Assembly: GCF_000518785.1 (NCBI RefSeq)
Contig: NZ_JAEG01000001.1
Coordinates: forward strand, 124,001 to 188,000
Source: Paenirhizobium selenitireducens ATCC BAA-1503
GTDB lineage: Bacteria; Pseudomonadota; Alphaproteobacteria; Rhizobiales; Rhizobiaceae
Length of the DNA stretch: 64,000 nucleotides
Reading direction: 5' to 3'
The notes under the pieces were generated by a model, which was not told where the DNA came from, ran no database searches, and saw only the letters and a program-made list of their open reading frames with translations. Each line of letters opens with the position of its first letter. The first letter of the stretch is position 1. A program made the translations under genes and the position numbers. Shown here one piece after another: positions 15,905-24,337 of this stretch.

Positions 15905-16905
15905 ACGGTCGGATCGTCCATGGCGGCGGCATCGGTGCGGCCGCAGCGCTCTACGGCGGACAGCCTGACGACTGGCTCGACCTGTCCACCGGCCTCAATC
16001 CATGCCCGCCCAGGCTCCCGGGCATCCCGGATCGCGTCTGGCATCGCCTGCCGGACCAGGACCTGCTGAACGAAACGCGCAGTGCAGCCCGGGCCTTCTA
16101 CGGCTCCGGTGACATCCTGCCGCTTCCCGTTCCCGGTACGCAATCGGTGATCCAGTTGCTGCCCAGGCTCGCCGACCGCGAAAAGCCCGCCGCCGTCCTT
16201 TCGCCGACCTATGGCGAATACGGTCGCGTCCTCTCGGCCAATGGCTTTGCGGTCGATGCCGTTGCGACGCTCGACGATGTCGATCCGTCGTCGGGGCTGG
16301 TCGTCGTCGTTAACCCCAACAACCCGACCGGCGGGCTGCATGCGCCTGCGGACCTTCTGTCTCTGGCCGATCGGCTGGCCGGGCAGGGCGGTTTCCTCGT
16401 CGTCGATGAAGCCTTCGGCGACTGCGCGCCGGAGACGAGCATCGCCGGCGCGGTTGCGACGCGGCCGAACCTTATCGTCTTCCGTTCCTTCGGCAAGTTC
16501 TTCGGCCTCGCCGGCCTGCGCCTCGGCTTCGTCATCGCAGCCGACGGCATTCTCGAACGCTTCGCCGATTGGCTGGGGCCTTGGGCGGTGTCAGGACCGG
16601 CGCTTTCGGTGGCCGCCGATCTCCTGTCTGCCGATCCGCAGCCGCTTCGCCGCATCATCGCCGAACGCCGGGCAGGGCTCAGCCGGGTGCTCGGGCATGC
16701 CGGCTTGAAGGTCGAAGGCGGAACGTCGCTCTTCGCCCTCGTGACCGATCCCTGCGCGGCCGACTTGCACGCGCATTTGTGCCGGGCGCATATCCTCACC
16801 CGCAAGTTCGACTACGCGCCGACCTGGCTGCGCTTCGGTCTGGCGCCTGACACGGCCTCGGATGAGCGGCTGGCGGCGGCTCTTGCCACGTGGAGCGAGC
16901 GATGA
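15901..16905 (+). CDS. cobC: Threonine-phosphate decarboxylase / aminotransferase-like CobC
   Basis: A 334-residue class I/II PLP enzyme. It makes (R)-1-amino-2-propanol O-phosphate for the nucleotide loop (CobD in Salmonella nomenclature) or functions in the CobC/CobD aminopropanol step of Pseudomonas. N-terminal HGGGIGAAAALYGG and DLSTGLNP are family-specific; NPNNPTGG and VDEAFGD bind PLP, with the Schiff-base Lys199 in RSFGKFFGLAGLRLG. Overlaps cobB and cbiB by ATGA junctions. Confidence 0.93.
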   Translation: MNGRIVHGGGIGAAAALYGGQPDDWLDLSTGLNPCPPRLPGIPDRVWHRLPDQDLLNETRSAARAFYGSGDILPLPVPGTQSVIQLLPRLADREKPAAVLSPTYGEYGRVLSANGFAVDAVATLDDVDPSSGLVVVVNPNNPTGGLHAPADLLSLADRLAGQGGFLVVDEAFGDCAPETSIAGAVATRPNLIVFRSFGKFFGLAGLRLGFVIAADGILERFADWLGPWAVSGPALSVAADLLSADPQPLRRIIAERRAGLSRVLGHAGLKVEGGTSLFALVTDPCAADLHAHLCRAHILTRKFDYAPTWLRFGLAPDTASDERLAAALATWSER

Positions 16906-17885
16906 CGGTCTGGATCCTCGCTGCTCTTTTTGGCGCACTCGTTCTCGACCGCATCGTCGGCGATCCGCCCGCCCTTTGGGCGCGCCTGCCGCATCCGGTC
17001 GTTCTGTTCGGCCACGGCATTGCCTTCTTCGACCGCCGGCTGAACCGCGACACGCTCGCCCCCGTGACGCGCCGCCGCAATGGTCTGGTGGCGATCGTCC
17101 TGTTGCTGGCCCTGTCCGTCGCCGTCGGCCTTTTTCTGTCCGGCCTGTTCCGGGCGTTCGGTGTCGTCGGCTTTGCGCTCGAACTGCTGGTCGTTGCCGT
17201 TTTCCTCGCCCAGAAGAGCCTGGGCGACCATGTCGCGGCCGTGGCTCTGGGGCTGCGGACAGACGGGCTCGAAGGCGGACGGCGCGCGGTCTCGCTGATC
17301 GTCGGGCGCGACCCGCAGGCGCTCGACGAGCCGGGGGTCTGCCGGGCGGCGATCGAGAGCCTGGCGGAGAATTTTGCCGATGGCGTCGTGGCACCGGCCT
17401 TCTGGTATGCGCTCGCCGGTCTGCCCGGCATCCTTGCCTACAAGATGCTGAACACCGCCGATTCGATGATCGGCCACAGAAGCGACAAGTATCGCGATTT
17501 CGGCTGGGCCTCGGCCCGCCTCGATGATCTCGCCAACTGGCCGGCCGCGCGGCTGTCCAGCCTGCTGATCGCCGCCGCGACCTGGGCTTTGCAGGGCGCC
17601 GCGGCGGCGCGCCGGTCCCTGTCGGTCACCCTGCGCGATTCCGGCCTGCACCGCTCGCCCAATTCCGGCTGGCCCGAAGCGGCGATGGCCGGCGCGCTCG
17701 ACATCCAGCTGACCGGCCCACGCATCTACGGCGGCGAGCGCGTCAGCGAGCCGATGATCAACGGATCCGGCCGGCCCGTCGCATCCGCTCGCGACATCGA
17801 GACGGGGGTCGCTCTGTTCTACGCAAGCTGCTCGGCGCTGGCCGTTCTGACGCTCATCTTTCTTGCCGCACGTATCGTCGTCTAG
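16902..17885 (+). CDS. cbiB: Adenosylcobinamide-phosphate synthase (CbiB/CobD)
   Basis: A 327-residue inner-membrane protein that joins aminopropanol (phosphate) to adenosylcobyric acid. DRIVGDPPALWARLPHPVVLFG near the N-terminus, AIESLAENFADGVVAPAFWY, and YKMLNTADSMIGHRSDKYRDFGWASAR are hallmark motifs; about four to five membrane segments are visible. It starts at ATG 16902 inside the cobC stop; a GTG 12 bp upstream is less likely. Last gene of the operon. Called cobD in Pseudomonas naming. Confidence 0.95.
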   Translation: MTVWILAALFGALVLDRIVGDPPALWARLPHPVVLFGHGIAFFDRRLNRDTLAPVTRRRNGLVAIVLLLALSVAVGLFLSGLFRAFGVVGFALELLVVAVFLAQKSLGDHVAAVALGLRTDGLEGGRRAVSLIVGRDPQALDEPGVCRAAIESLAENFADGVVAPAFWYALAGLPGILAYKMLNTADSMIGHRSDKYRDFGWASARLDDLANWPAARLSSLLIAAATWALQGAAAARRSLSVTLRDSGLHRSPNSGWPEAAMAGALDIQLTGPRIYGGERVSEPMINGSGRPVASARDIETGVALFYASCSALAVLTLIFLAARIVV

Positions 17886-18024
17886 GATCGCCGCTGCGAC
17901 CTGTGGGGCGCTTTTCGTTAAAGCAATCTTATCCTTGCGGCTTAATCGCATTTATTCGAATTTATACTATAGTGCCCCTGTAAACAGCCGCCCGGGGGGC
18001 GGAAACAAAGACTGGGGGAAGATC

Positions 18025-18453
18025 ATGCGTAAACTGCTTCTGGCCGTTTCGGCCTCCTTGTGCCTGCTGGTTCAGCCGATGGCGGCCTCGGCCAGCAATC
18101 TCGTCGCCAGCATCAGCATTTCCAACCAGACCATGACGGTCACGCAGAACGGCATCGTCAAGCATCGCTGGAAGGTCTCGACCGCCCGCAAGGGTTATGT
18201 CACGCCGCTTGGCAACTACAGCGCCAAATGGGCCTCGAAGAACCATCGTTCGCGCAAGTACGACAATGCGCCCATGCCCTATGCCATCTTCTTCCACGGC
18301 GGCTATGCCGTGCACGCCACCTTCGATCTGAAGCGCCTCGGCCGGCCGGCCTCGCACGGCTGCGTTCGGCTGCATCCCGACAATGCGGCGCAGTTCTTCT
18401 CCATGGCGACCCATAACGGGTTGAAGAACACCAAGATCATCGTCACGCGCTGA
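18025..18453 (+). CDS. Secreted L,D-transpeptidase (YkuD domain)
   Basis: A 142-residue protein with a signal peptide (MRKLLLAVSASLCLLV...ASA, cleavage near residue 24). The YkuD domain shows the catalytic motif SHGCVRLHPDNA, with the nucleophile Cys, and an upstream HATFD segment. L,D-transpeptidases form 3-3 peptidoglycan cross-links or attach proteins to peptidoglycan in the periplasm. It is shorter than usual, the catalytic domain only. The ATG follows GGGGGAAGATC. The AT-rich stretch at about 17935-17970 (TATACT at 17963) probably holds its promoter. Confidence 0.9.
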   Translation: MRKLLLAVSASLCLLVQPMAASASNLVASISISNQTMTVTQNGIVKHRWKVSTARKGYVTPLGNYSAKWASKNHRSRKYDNAPMPYAIFFHGGYAVHATFDLKRLGRPASHGCVRLHPDNAAQFFSMATHNGLKNTKIIVTR

Positions 18454-18505
18454 CGCGGAATTTCGGGGAAGTGGGGTCGATACAGCGCGCCGGGCAGTCG
18501 GCGCG

Positions 18506-19231
18506 TCAGTCGTTGCCGGCTGCGTAGCGCAGGCGGCGTGGGTCGGGAACGATCACATGGCGATTGTTCTCGATGACGATGATGTTGTCCTTGCGCAGCT
18601 TCGTCATCTGCCGGCTCACCGTTTCGATCGTCAGTCCGAGGAAGTCGGCGATGTCGGCGCGCGACAGAGGCAGGTCGAAGGTCGTGGCACTGCCCTTGTC
18701 CGGATCGATATGGGTGGCGATCAGGTAGAGGAAGCTTGCAACCTTTTCCTGCGCCGTCTTGCGGCCGAGCGTCAGCATCCAGTCGCGCGCCTCGTCGAGT
18801 TCCTTCAGCGACTGCGAATGCAGCTTGCGCTCCAGGTCGGGTGCCTCGCCGACCATGCGGTCGATGATCGGGCGCGGGAAGGAACAGATTTCCGTTTCAG
18901 TCGCGGCTTCGGCGGTAATCGAACTCTCGCTGTAGAAGGGGCGACCGAGGAAATCGGGCGCGAACTGCAGCCCAACGATCTGCTGGCGACCGTCCGCCAT
19001 CATCTTCGACAGTTTGACCACGCCGTTCAGGATATTGCTGTAGCTGCCTACGTGCTCGCCCTGGCCGATGACCTCATTGCCGGGATCGACCTTGCGACGG
19101 GTGGAGTGCTTGTTGAGTTCGACGAGCTGGGAAGAGCTCAAAGTCGCGCAAATGCCGCCATGTCGAGCCTCGCAGGCTTTGCAGACTGCCGGGGCTTCGC
19201 ATTCGCCGGTATGTTTCTTGTGCGCGTCCAT
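18506..19231 (-). CDS. fnrN: FNR-type oxygen-sensing transcriptional regulator
   Basis: A 241-residue Crp/Fnr regulator. The N-terminal Cys cluster (CEAPAVCKACEARHGGIC) plus a central Cys in TETEICSFPRP supply the four ligands of an oxygen-labile [4Fe-4S] cluster. A cyclic-nucleotide-like beta-roll spans about residues 40-150 and an HTH with DIADFLGLTIETVSRQMTKL is near residue 200; E and R of the recognition helix fit TTGAT half-sites. ATG 19231 is preferred; a TTG at 19255 would add eight residues. It is divergent from hemN, and the FNR box at 19354 may serve both genes, allowing autoregulation as in other rhizobial FnrN. Confidence 0.93.
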   Translation of the reverse strand: MDAHKKHTGECEAPAVCKACEARHGGICATLSSSQLVELNKHSTRRKVDPGNEVIGQGEHVGSYSNILNGVVKLSKMMADGRQQIVGLQFAPDFLGRPFYSESSITAEAATETEICSFPRPIIDRMVGEAPDLERKLHSQSLKELDEARDWMLTLGRKTAQEKVASFLYLIATHIDPDKGSATTFDLPLSRADIADFLGLTIETVSRQMTKLRKDNIIVIENNRHVIVPDPRRLRYAAGND

Positions 19232-19353
19232 GATTTCGATCCCGTCTGACGCCAAACTGTCGCTAGGTCAAGCTCGGATTTCACTCGTCCCGAACCTTAT
19301 GGGCGACGCTCGCAACGCCTGAGTGCGAGCAGTCCGACAAATCTATCAGTAAA

Positions 19354-19367
19354 TTGATCGAAGTCAA
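19354..19367. promoter_or_regulatory. FNR box (anaerobox) upstream of hemN
   Basis: TTGAT-CGAA-GTCAA matches the FNR consensus TTGAT-N4-ATCAA at nine of ten positions. It is 66 bp before the hemN ATG and about 120 bp from fnrN, whose product would bind it. Confidence 0.75.
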
Positions 19368-19432
19368 AGGCGCGTGACGTTTGCGGCGCTACCAAGAAGT
19401 CTAAGATGGCTTTAGATTGAACGGCGCAAGAC

Positions 19433-20782
19433 ATGCAAAACTCCCTGCTGGCCAAGTATTCCGGCTCTGTTCCACGTTACACCAGCTATCCGACGGCGCC
19501 GCATTTTCATGAGGGCGTGAACTGCGGCAAATATGCGCAGTGGCTGGGCGAGCTGGGCGCCGCGCACGACCTGTCGCTCTACGTGCACATTCCCTATTGC
19601 GACCGGCTCTGCTGGTTCTGCGCCTGCCACACCAAGCACACGCTGAAATACGAGCCGATCGACAGCTATCTCGCCTCGCTCAAGAAGGAGATCGCCAAGG
19701 TCGGCAGCCTGGTCAGCCGCGATGCGAAGGTGAGCGCGCTGCATTTCGGCGGCGGTTCGCCGACCATGCTCAAGCCGGAAGACCTGATCGACCTGATGAA
19801 GGCCTTCCGCGAAGCCTTCGATTTTCGCGACGATGCCGAGATCAGCGTCGAGATGGACCCGAACGATCTGGACGAGCCGCGCTATGATGCGCTTGCGGCG
19901 ATCGGCATGACGCGGGCGAGCCTCGGCGTCCAGGACTTCGATCCCAAGGTGCAAAAGACCATCAACCGCATCCAGACCTTCGAGCAGACCAAATCCGTGG
20001 TCGACGCGGTGCGGGCGCGGGGCGTCCATTCCGTCAACTGCGACATTCTCTATGGTCTGCCCTACCAGACGCTGGAAACGCTTGAGGCGACGGTCGACGA
20101 CATCGTCTCGCTGTCGCCCGACCGCATCGCGCTTTTCGGCTATGCGCACGTGCCGTGGATGAAGAAGCATCAGACGATGATCCCGGAAGAGGCGCTGCCC
20201 GACGTCGAGATGCGCTTCGCCCAGATGACCCGCGCTGCCGACATGCTGGTCGCCGCAGGCTACGAGCCGATCGGCATCGACCACTTTGCAAGGCCCGACG
20301 ATCGTCTGGCGGTCGCCGCGCGCGGCGGAAAGCTGCGTCGCAATTTCCAGGGTTACACGGATGACGCCGCGGAAGCCCTGATCGGCTTCGGTGCCTCCTC
20401 GATCGGCCAGTTGCCGCAAGGCTATGTGCAGAACATGCCGGCGACCGGCGAATACCAGCGCATGGCGGACACGGACGGGCTGACTGTCGTGCGTGGCATC
20501 GAACTGTCCGACGACGACCGGCTGCGCGCCCATGTGATCGAGGAGATCATGTGCCGTTTCGCCTTTTCGTTTGCCGGCGTGCGGGCCGCGTTCCCGCGCC
20601 TCGGCGAGACGGTGATTGCGGAAGCGCGGCAATATGTGGCTTCGAATCCGGATGCGATCTGTGCGATCATCGGCGACGAGTTCCGCCTGACCGAGGCGGG
20701 CAAGCCCTTTGCCCGCAGCGTCGCGGCTGTGTTCGACAGCTATCTCTCGACCGGGAAGGGCCGCCACTCGATTGCTGTTTGA
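19433..20782 (+). CDS. hemN: Oxygen-independent coproporphyrinogen III oxidase
   Basis: A 449-residue radical SAM enzyme that decarboxylates coproporphyrinogen III to protoporphyrinogen IX without oxygen. The cluster ligands are C56, C60 and C63 in YCDRLCWFCACHTKH; HFGGGSPTML and NPNDL/ASLGVQDF-type motifs follow, and the HemN C-terminal domain is complete. The length fits true HemN rather than the shorter HemW. An FNR box precedes it and fnrN is divergent, so it is expected to be induced under low oxygen, providing haem for the cbb3 oxidase 8 kb away. Confidence 0.96.
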   Translation: MQNSLLAKYSGSVPRYTSYPTAPHFHEGVNCGKYAQWLGELGAAHDLSLYVHIPYCDRLCWFCACHTKHTLKYEPIDSYLASLKKEIAKVGSLVSRDAKVSALHFGGGSPTMLKPEDLIDLMKAFREAFDFRDDAEISVEMDPNDLDEPRYDALAAIGMTRASLGVQDFDPKVQKTINRIQTFEQTKSVVDAVRARGVHSVNCDILYGLPYQTLETLEATVDDIVSLSPDRIALFGYAHVPWMKKHQTMIPEEALPDVEMRFAQMTRAADMLVAAGYEPIGIDHFARPDDRLAVAARGGKLRRNFQGYTDDAAEALIGFGASSIGQLPQGYVQNMPATGEYQRMADTDGLTVVRGIELSDDDRLRAHVIEEIMCRFAFSFAGVRAAFPRLGETVIAEARQYVASNPDAICAIIGDEFRLTEAGKPFARSVAAVFDSYLSTGKGRHSIAV

Positions 20783-20887
20783 GCAACACTTCGGCAGCAA
20801 ATTTCGCCGGCGGCCAAACTTCCCATTGGCATTTAGAATCGTTTTCCCTATGTGGAGCAAAGATTTTCGACATATGAGGTAATTGGC

Positions 20888-21166
20888 GTGACCGCTACAT
20901 TCGACAAAGTTGCCGACATCATTGCTGAAACCAGCGAAATCGACCGCGAGACGATTACGCCGGAAAGCCATACGATCGACGACCTCGGCATCGACAGCCT
21001 CGACTTCCTCGATATCGTTTTTGCGATCGATAAGGAATTCGGCATCAAGATCCCGCTCGAGCAGTGGACCCAGGAAGTCAACGAAGGCAAGGTTTCGACC
21101 GAGGAATACTTCGTCCTGAAGAACCTCTGCGCCAAGATCGACGAACTGCGGGCGGCCAAGGGCTGA
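20888..21166 (+). CDS. acpXL: Acyl carrier protein AcpXL for the 27-hydroxyoctacosanoate of lipid A
   Basis: A 92-residue acyl carrier protein. [17 protein letters not shown] holds the Ser that takes 4'-phosphopantetheine; [20 protein letters not shown] is specific to rhizobial AcpXL rather than AcpP. The start is GTG 20888 with GAGGT seven bases upstream, which gives the standard family length; a GTG at 20852 in the same frame would add 12 unconserved residues. AcpXL carries the very-long-chain acyl group while it is elongated and then delivers it to LpxXL. First gene of the cluster. Confidence 0.95.
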
Positions 21167-21192
21167 ACCGCCGATAGGGCGGAGGTCTTGTC

Positions 21193-21666
21193 ATGCTGCT
21201 CGAATATTTTCAGATGATCGACAAGGTCGAGGCGTTAGACCTCGGCCTTGGCACGCTGAAGGCCCGCTCTGTCGTGCCTGAGAAGAGCCCGGTCTTCGAG
21301 GGGCATTTTCCTGGCATGCCGCTCGTTCCGGGCGTTTTGCTCATCGAGACCATGGCGCAAGCCTCCGGCATGCTGGTGCTTGCCGTCAAGGATTTCACGG
21401 CCATGCCGTTCCTGATGTCGGTCGACGGCGCCAAGATGCGCGCCTTCGTCGAGCCCGGCGCAGTCCTCGAGATCGAGGCCCATCTCGAACACGACGGCTC
21501 CGGTTTCGCCGTGACCAAGGCGAAGATTTCAAGCGACGGCAAGAAGATCTGCGACGCGCAGCTGAAGCTCCGCACCATGCCTTTCAGCGAAGTGCCGCTG
21601 GCCGACATCGTGCGCAAGCGCGCCGAGGAAATCGGCCTGATGGACGCCATCGCCGCCGCCCGCTAA
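21193..21666 (+). CDS. fabZXL: FabZ-like 3-hydroxyacyl-ACP dehydratase of the AcpXL cluster
   Basis: A 157-residue hot-dog-fold dehydratase. GHFPGMPLVPGVLLIETMAQ contains the catalytic His, as in FabZ/FabA. It should remove water from 3-hydroxyacyl-AcpXL during elongation. It lies 26 bp after acpXL with a GGAGG site. In rhizobia this position in the cluster is held by fabZXL; the assignment to the very-long-chain pathway comes from that gene order. Confidence 0.9.
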   Translation: MLLEYFQMIDKVEALDLGLGTLKARSVVPEKSPVFEGHFPGMPLVPGVLLIETMAQASGMLVLAVKDFTAMPFLMSVDGAKMRAFVEPGAVLEIEAHLEHDGSGFAVTKAKISSDGKKICDAQLKLRTMPFSEVPLADIVRKRAEEIGLMDAIAAAR

Positions 21667-21774
21667 TAGTGCGGCATCGGAGCGCCCCGCTCTGATACCT
21701 TTATTCTGATGGATGCGAGCCCGGAAAGCCGAGGGCTCGATGCGCCGGCCTCGTCGCCGGCGAGAGGACAGCAA

Positions 21775-22980
21775 ATGATCAAGAAGCCGAACGATGTGGT
21801 GATCACCGGAGTTGGCATCGTCACCTGCCATGGCACCGGCAAGGAGGCGCATGTGGCGCTCCTGTCTTCCGCCGTGGCGCCGCCGCCGGTGCTGGAGACG
21901 GAAAAATTCAAGCCCTATCCGGTCCATCGCCTGCCGGAGATCGACTGGTCGCAGCAGATCGCCAAGCGCGGCGACCAGCGCCAGATGGAGAACTGGCAGC
22001 GCCTCGGCGTCTATGCCGCCGGGCTGGCGCTCGACGACGCAGGCATGAAGGACGACCTGGAAGCCTGCGGATCGATGGATCTGATCGTCGCGGCCGGTGG
22101 CGGCGAGCGTGACATCGCGGTCGACAGCCTGATCGTCGACGAGGCTTTGAAGCGCAATGACCGCGAGCGCCTGCTGATCGAGAAGCTGACCACGGAACTG
22201 CGCCCGACACTGTTCCTTGCCCAGCTCTCCAATCTCATGGCCGGCAATATCTCCATCGTCCACAAGGTCACCGGCTCGTCGCGCACCTTCATGGGCGAGG
22301 AATCAGCGGGCATTTCGGCGATCGAGACAGCCTTTTCCCGCATCCGGGCCGGCCAGTCGACCCATACCCTGGTCGGCGGCGCCTTCATCGCGGAACGCGC
22401 CGACATCCTGCTTCTGGTCGAAGGCATTCAGGCCCATTCGACCGGCGAATGGCAGCCCTTGTGGTCACGGCAGGCGGGCGAGGGCGGCGGCATGGTCCTC
22501 GGCACGGTCGGCGCCTTCCTCATGCTGGAAAGCCGGGCCCATGCCGAAGCGCGCGACGCTCATATCTATGCGGTTCTCGAAGCCGTCGAGGGTGATCGCG
22601 GCAAGCGGGACGATGGAGGCCTTGAAAAGCGCCTCGGCCGCCTGGCCACGCTCGCCGGCGACGTAAGTGCCGCAGACACGGTGGTGTTTTCCGGTTCGAG
22701 CGGTCTGCATGATCTGGCCAAGAGAGAACAGGCCGTGCTGGCGGAAAAATTCCCCGGCATGCGGGTCCGCGGCTATGGCGGCTCGACCGGCCACGGGCTG
22801 GAAGCCCAGTTCCCGCTCGGCCTCGCGCTTGCGGCGCTCGCCATCGATTCCGGCGCCAAGGTGCCGCCCTTCGATCCGGCGCATGAAGCCGTGATGACCG
22901 CACCCGCCCGCCACGCCGTCGTGACCACGGTCGGTTATACGCGCGGCGAGGGCATCGCCCTCGTCTCGGCCGATGCGTGA
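21775..22980 (+). CDS. fabF2XL: Ketosynthase-like protein lacking the catalytic Cys (AcpXL cluster)
   Basis: A 401-residue thiolase-fold beta-ketoacyl-ACP synthase homologue. The fold is visible from VVITGVGIVTCHGTGKEA to YTRGEGIALVSA. However, the segment that normally reads TACxSG is SRTFMGEESAG, with Glu176 aligned to the active-site Cys, and the first catalytic His (HGT motif) is replaced by SGSSGLHD; the GH of STGHGLEAQ is kept. It is probably not a condensing enzyme by itself but a partner of the next protein, like a chain-length factor. ATG 21775 follows GAGAGGACAGCAA. Symbol by cluster position. Confidence 0.85.
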   Translation: MIKKPNDVVITGVGIVTCHGTGKEAHVALLSSAVAPPPVLETEKFKPYPVHRLPEIDWSQQIAKRGDQRQMENWQRLGVYAAGLALDDAGMKDDLEACGSMDLIVAAGGGERDIAVDSLIVDEALKRNDRERLLIEKLTTELRPTLFLAQLSNLMAGNISIVHKVTGSSRTFMGEESAGISAIETAFSRIRAGQSTHTLVGGAFIAERADILLLVEGIQAHSTGEWQPLWSRQAGEGGGMVLGTVGAFLMLESRAHAEARDAHIYAVLEAVEGDRGKRDDGGLEKRLGRLATLAGDVSAADTVVFSGSSGLHDLAKREQAVLAEKFPGMRVRGYGGSTGHGLEAQFPLGLALAALAIDSGAKVPPFDPAHEAVMTAPARHAVVTTVGYTRGEGIALVSADA

Positions 22981-22992
22981 GGAGTTGAGAGC

Positions 22993-24279
22993 ATGACAGA
23001 CAACCGTTTCAAGGATCATCTCGGCCGCCCGATCGTCGCCGTCACCGGCATGGGCGTCATTACCTCGCTCGGCCAGGGGCTTTCCGACAACTGGGATGCG
23101 CTGACGTCGGGCAAGTCCGGCATCCACTATATCAACCGCTTCGACACCGAGGGCATGTCGACCCGCATCGGCGGCACCGTCGACTTCATCGACATACCCG
23201 CACCGAATTCGGTCGAGCGATCCTATGCCATGGCGCGCGAAACCACGATCGAGGCGATGGCCCAGGCCGGCCTCTCCGGCGACTTCAACGGACCGCTCTT
23301 CCTCGCCGCGCCGCCGGTCGAACCGGAATGGGCCGACCGCTTCGCGCTCGCCGAGCGCTCGCCGCCGCCGAGCCATCCCGGCGACGCCTATGAGCGCTTC
23401 CTCACCGCCATGCGGCAGAAGGCCGACCCGGTCTTCCTCGAGGCCGTGCAGTTCGGCTCGATCTCGGAACGGCTCGCCGACCGCTTCGGCACGCGCGGCC
23501 TGCCGGTGACGCTGTCGACCGCCTGTGCGTCCGGCGCCACCGCCATACAGCTCGGCGTGGAAGCCATCCGCCAGGGCCGGACCGACCGGGCGCTCACCAT
23601 CGCCACCGACGGTTCCGTCAGCGCCGAATCGGTCATCCGCTTCTCGCTGCTGTCGGCGCTTTCGACCCAGAACGATCCGCCGGAAAAAGCCTCCAAGCCG
23701 TTCAGCAAGGACCGCGACGGTTTCGTCATAGCCGAAGGTGCGGCCACCCTGGTGCTGGAATCGCTGGAATCGGCCATTGCCCGTGGCGCGCGCGTGCTCG
23801 GCATCGTGCAGGGCTGCGGTGAAAAGGCAGACCATTTCCACCGCACGCGCTCCTCGCCGGACGGCGGCCCGGCGATCGCCACCATACATGCTGCTCTCGA
23901 CGATGCCGGACTGGCGGAAAGCGCGATCGGCTATATCAACGCCCACGGCACCTCGACCCCGGAAAACGACAAGATGGAATACGGCGCCATGCTTGCCGTC
24001 TTCGGCGACAGGCTGAAGTCGATCCCGGTCTCGTCCAACAAGTCGATGATCGGCCACACACTGACGGCAGCCGGCGCGGTCGAGGCCGTGTTCTCGATCC
24101 AGACCATGCTGACCGGCACGCTGCCGCCGACCATCAACTACACAAATCCGGATCCGGCGATGGAACTCGACGTCGTGCCGAACGTGAAGCGCTCGGCGGA
24201 TGTTTCGGCCGTGCTGTCCAACTCGTTCGGCTTCGGCGGGCAGAACGCCAGCCTTGTCATGACGCGAGAACCGGCTTAA
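22993..24279 (+). CDS. fabF1XL: Beta-ketoacyl-ACP synthase of the AcpXL cluster
   Basis: A 428-residue KAS II-type condensing enzyme with an intact triad: Cys178 in STACASGATAIQLG, His318 in NAHGTSTPENDKMEYGAM and His355 in SNKSMIGHTLTAAGAVE. It elongates acyl-AcpXL with malonyl units to C28. It starts 12 bp after the Cys-less ketosynthase, and the pair probably forms a heterodimer (inference from the complementary active sites). About 15 residues longer than FabF. Confidence 0.93.
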   Translation: MTDNRFKDHLGRPIVAVTGMGVITSLGQGLSDNWDALTSGKSGIHYINRFDTEGMSTRIGGTVDFIDIPAPNSVERSYAMARETTIEAMAQAGLSGDFNGPLFLAAPPVEPEWADRFALAERSPPPSHPGDAYERFLTAMRQKADPVFLEAVQFGSISERLADRFGTRGLPVTLSTACASGATAIQLGVEAIRQGRTDRALTIATDGSVSAESVIRFSLLSALSTQNDPPEKASKPFSKDRDGFVIAEGAATLVLESLESAIARGARVLGIVQGCGEKADHFHRTRSSPDGGPAIATIHAALDDAGLAESAIGYINAHGTSTPENDKMEYGAMLAVFGDRLKSIPVSSNKSMIGHTLTAAGAVEAVFSIQTMLTGTLPPTINYTNPDPAMELDVVPNVKRSADVSAVLSNSFGFGGQNASLVMTREPA

Positions 24280-24337
24280 GCGACGGATCGAATTCCAGTC
24301 ACCGTGAAATGAACGCCTTGAGGGCGAGGATAGACCA

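Noticed and set aside
20852..20887. Longer acpXL start at GTG 20852
   Set aside because: Adds 12 unconserved residues; the GTG at 20888 has a good ribosome binding site and gives the standard AcpXL length.
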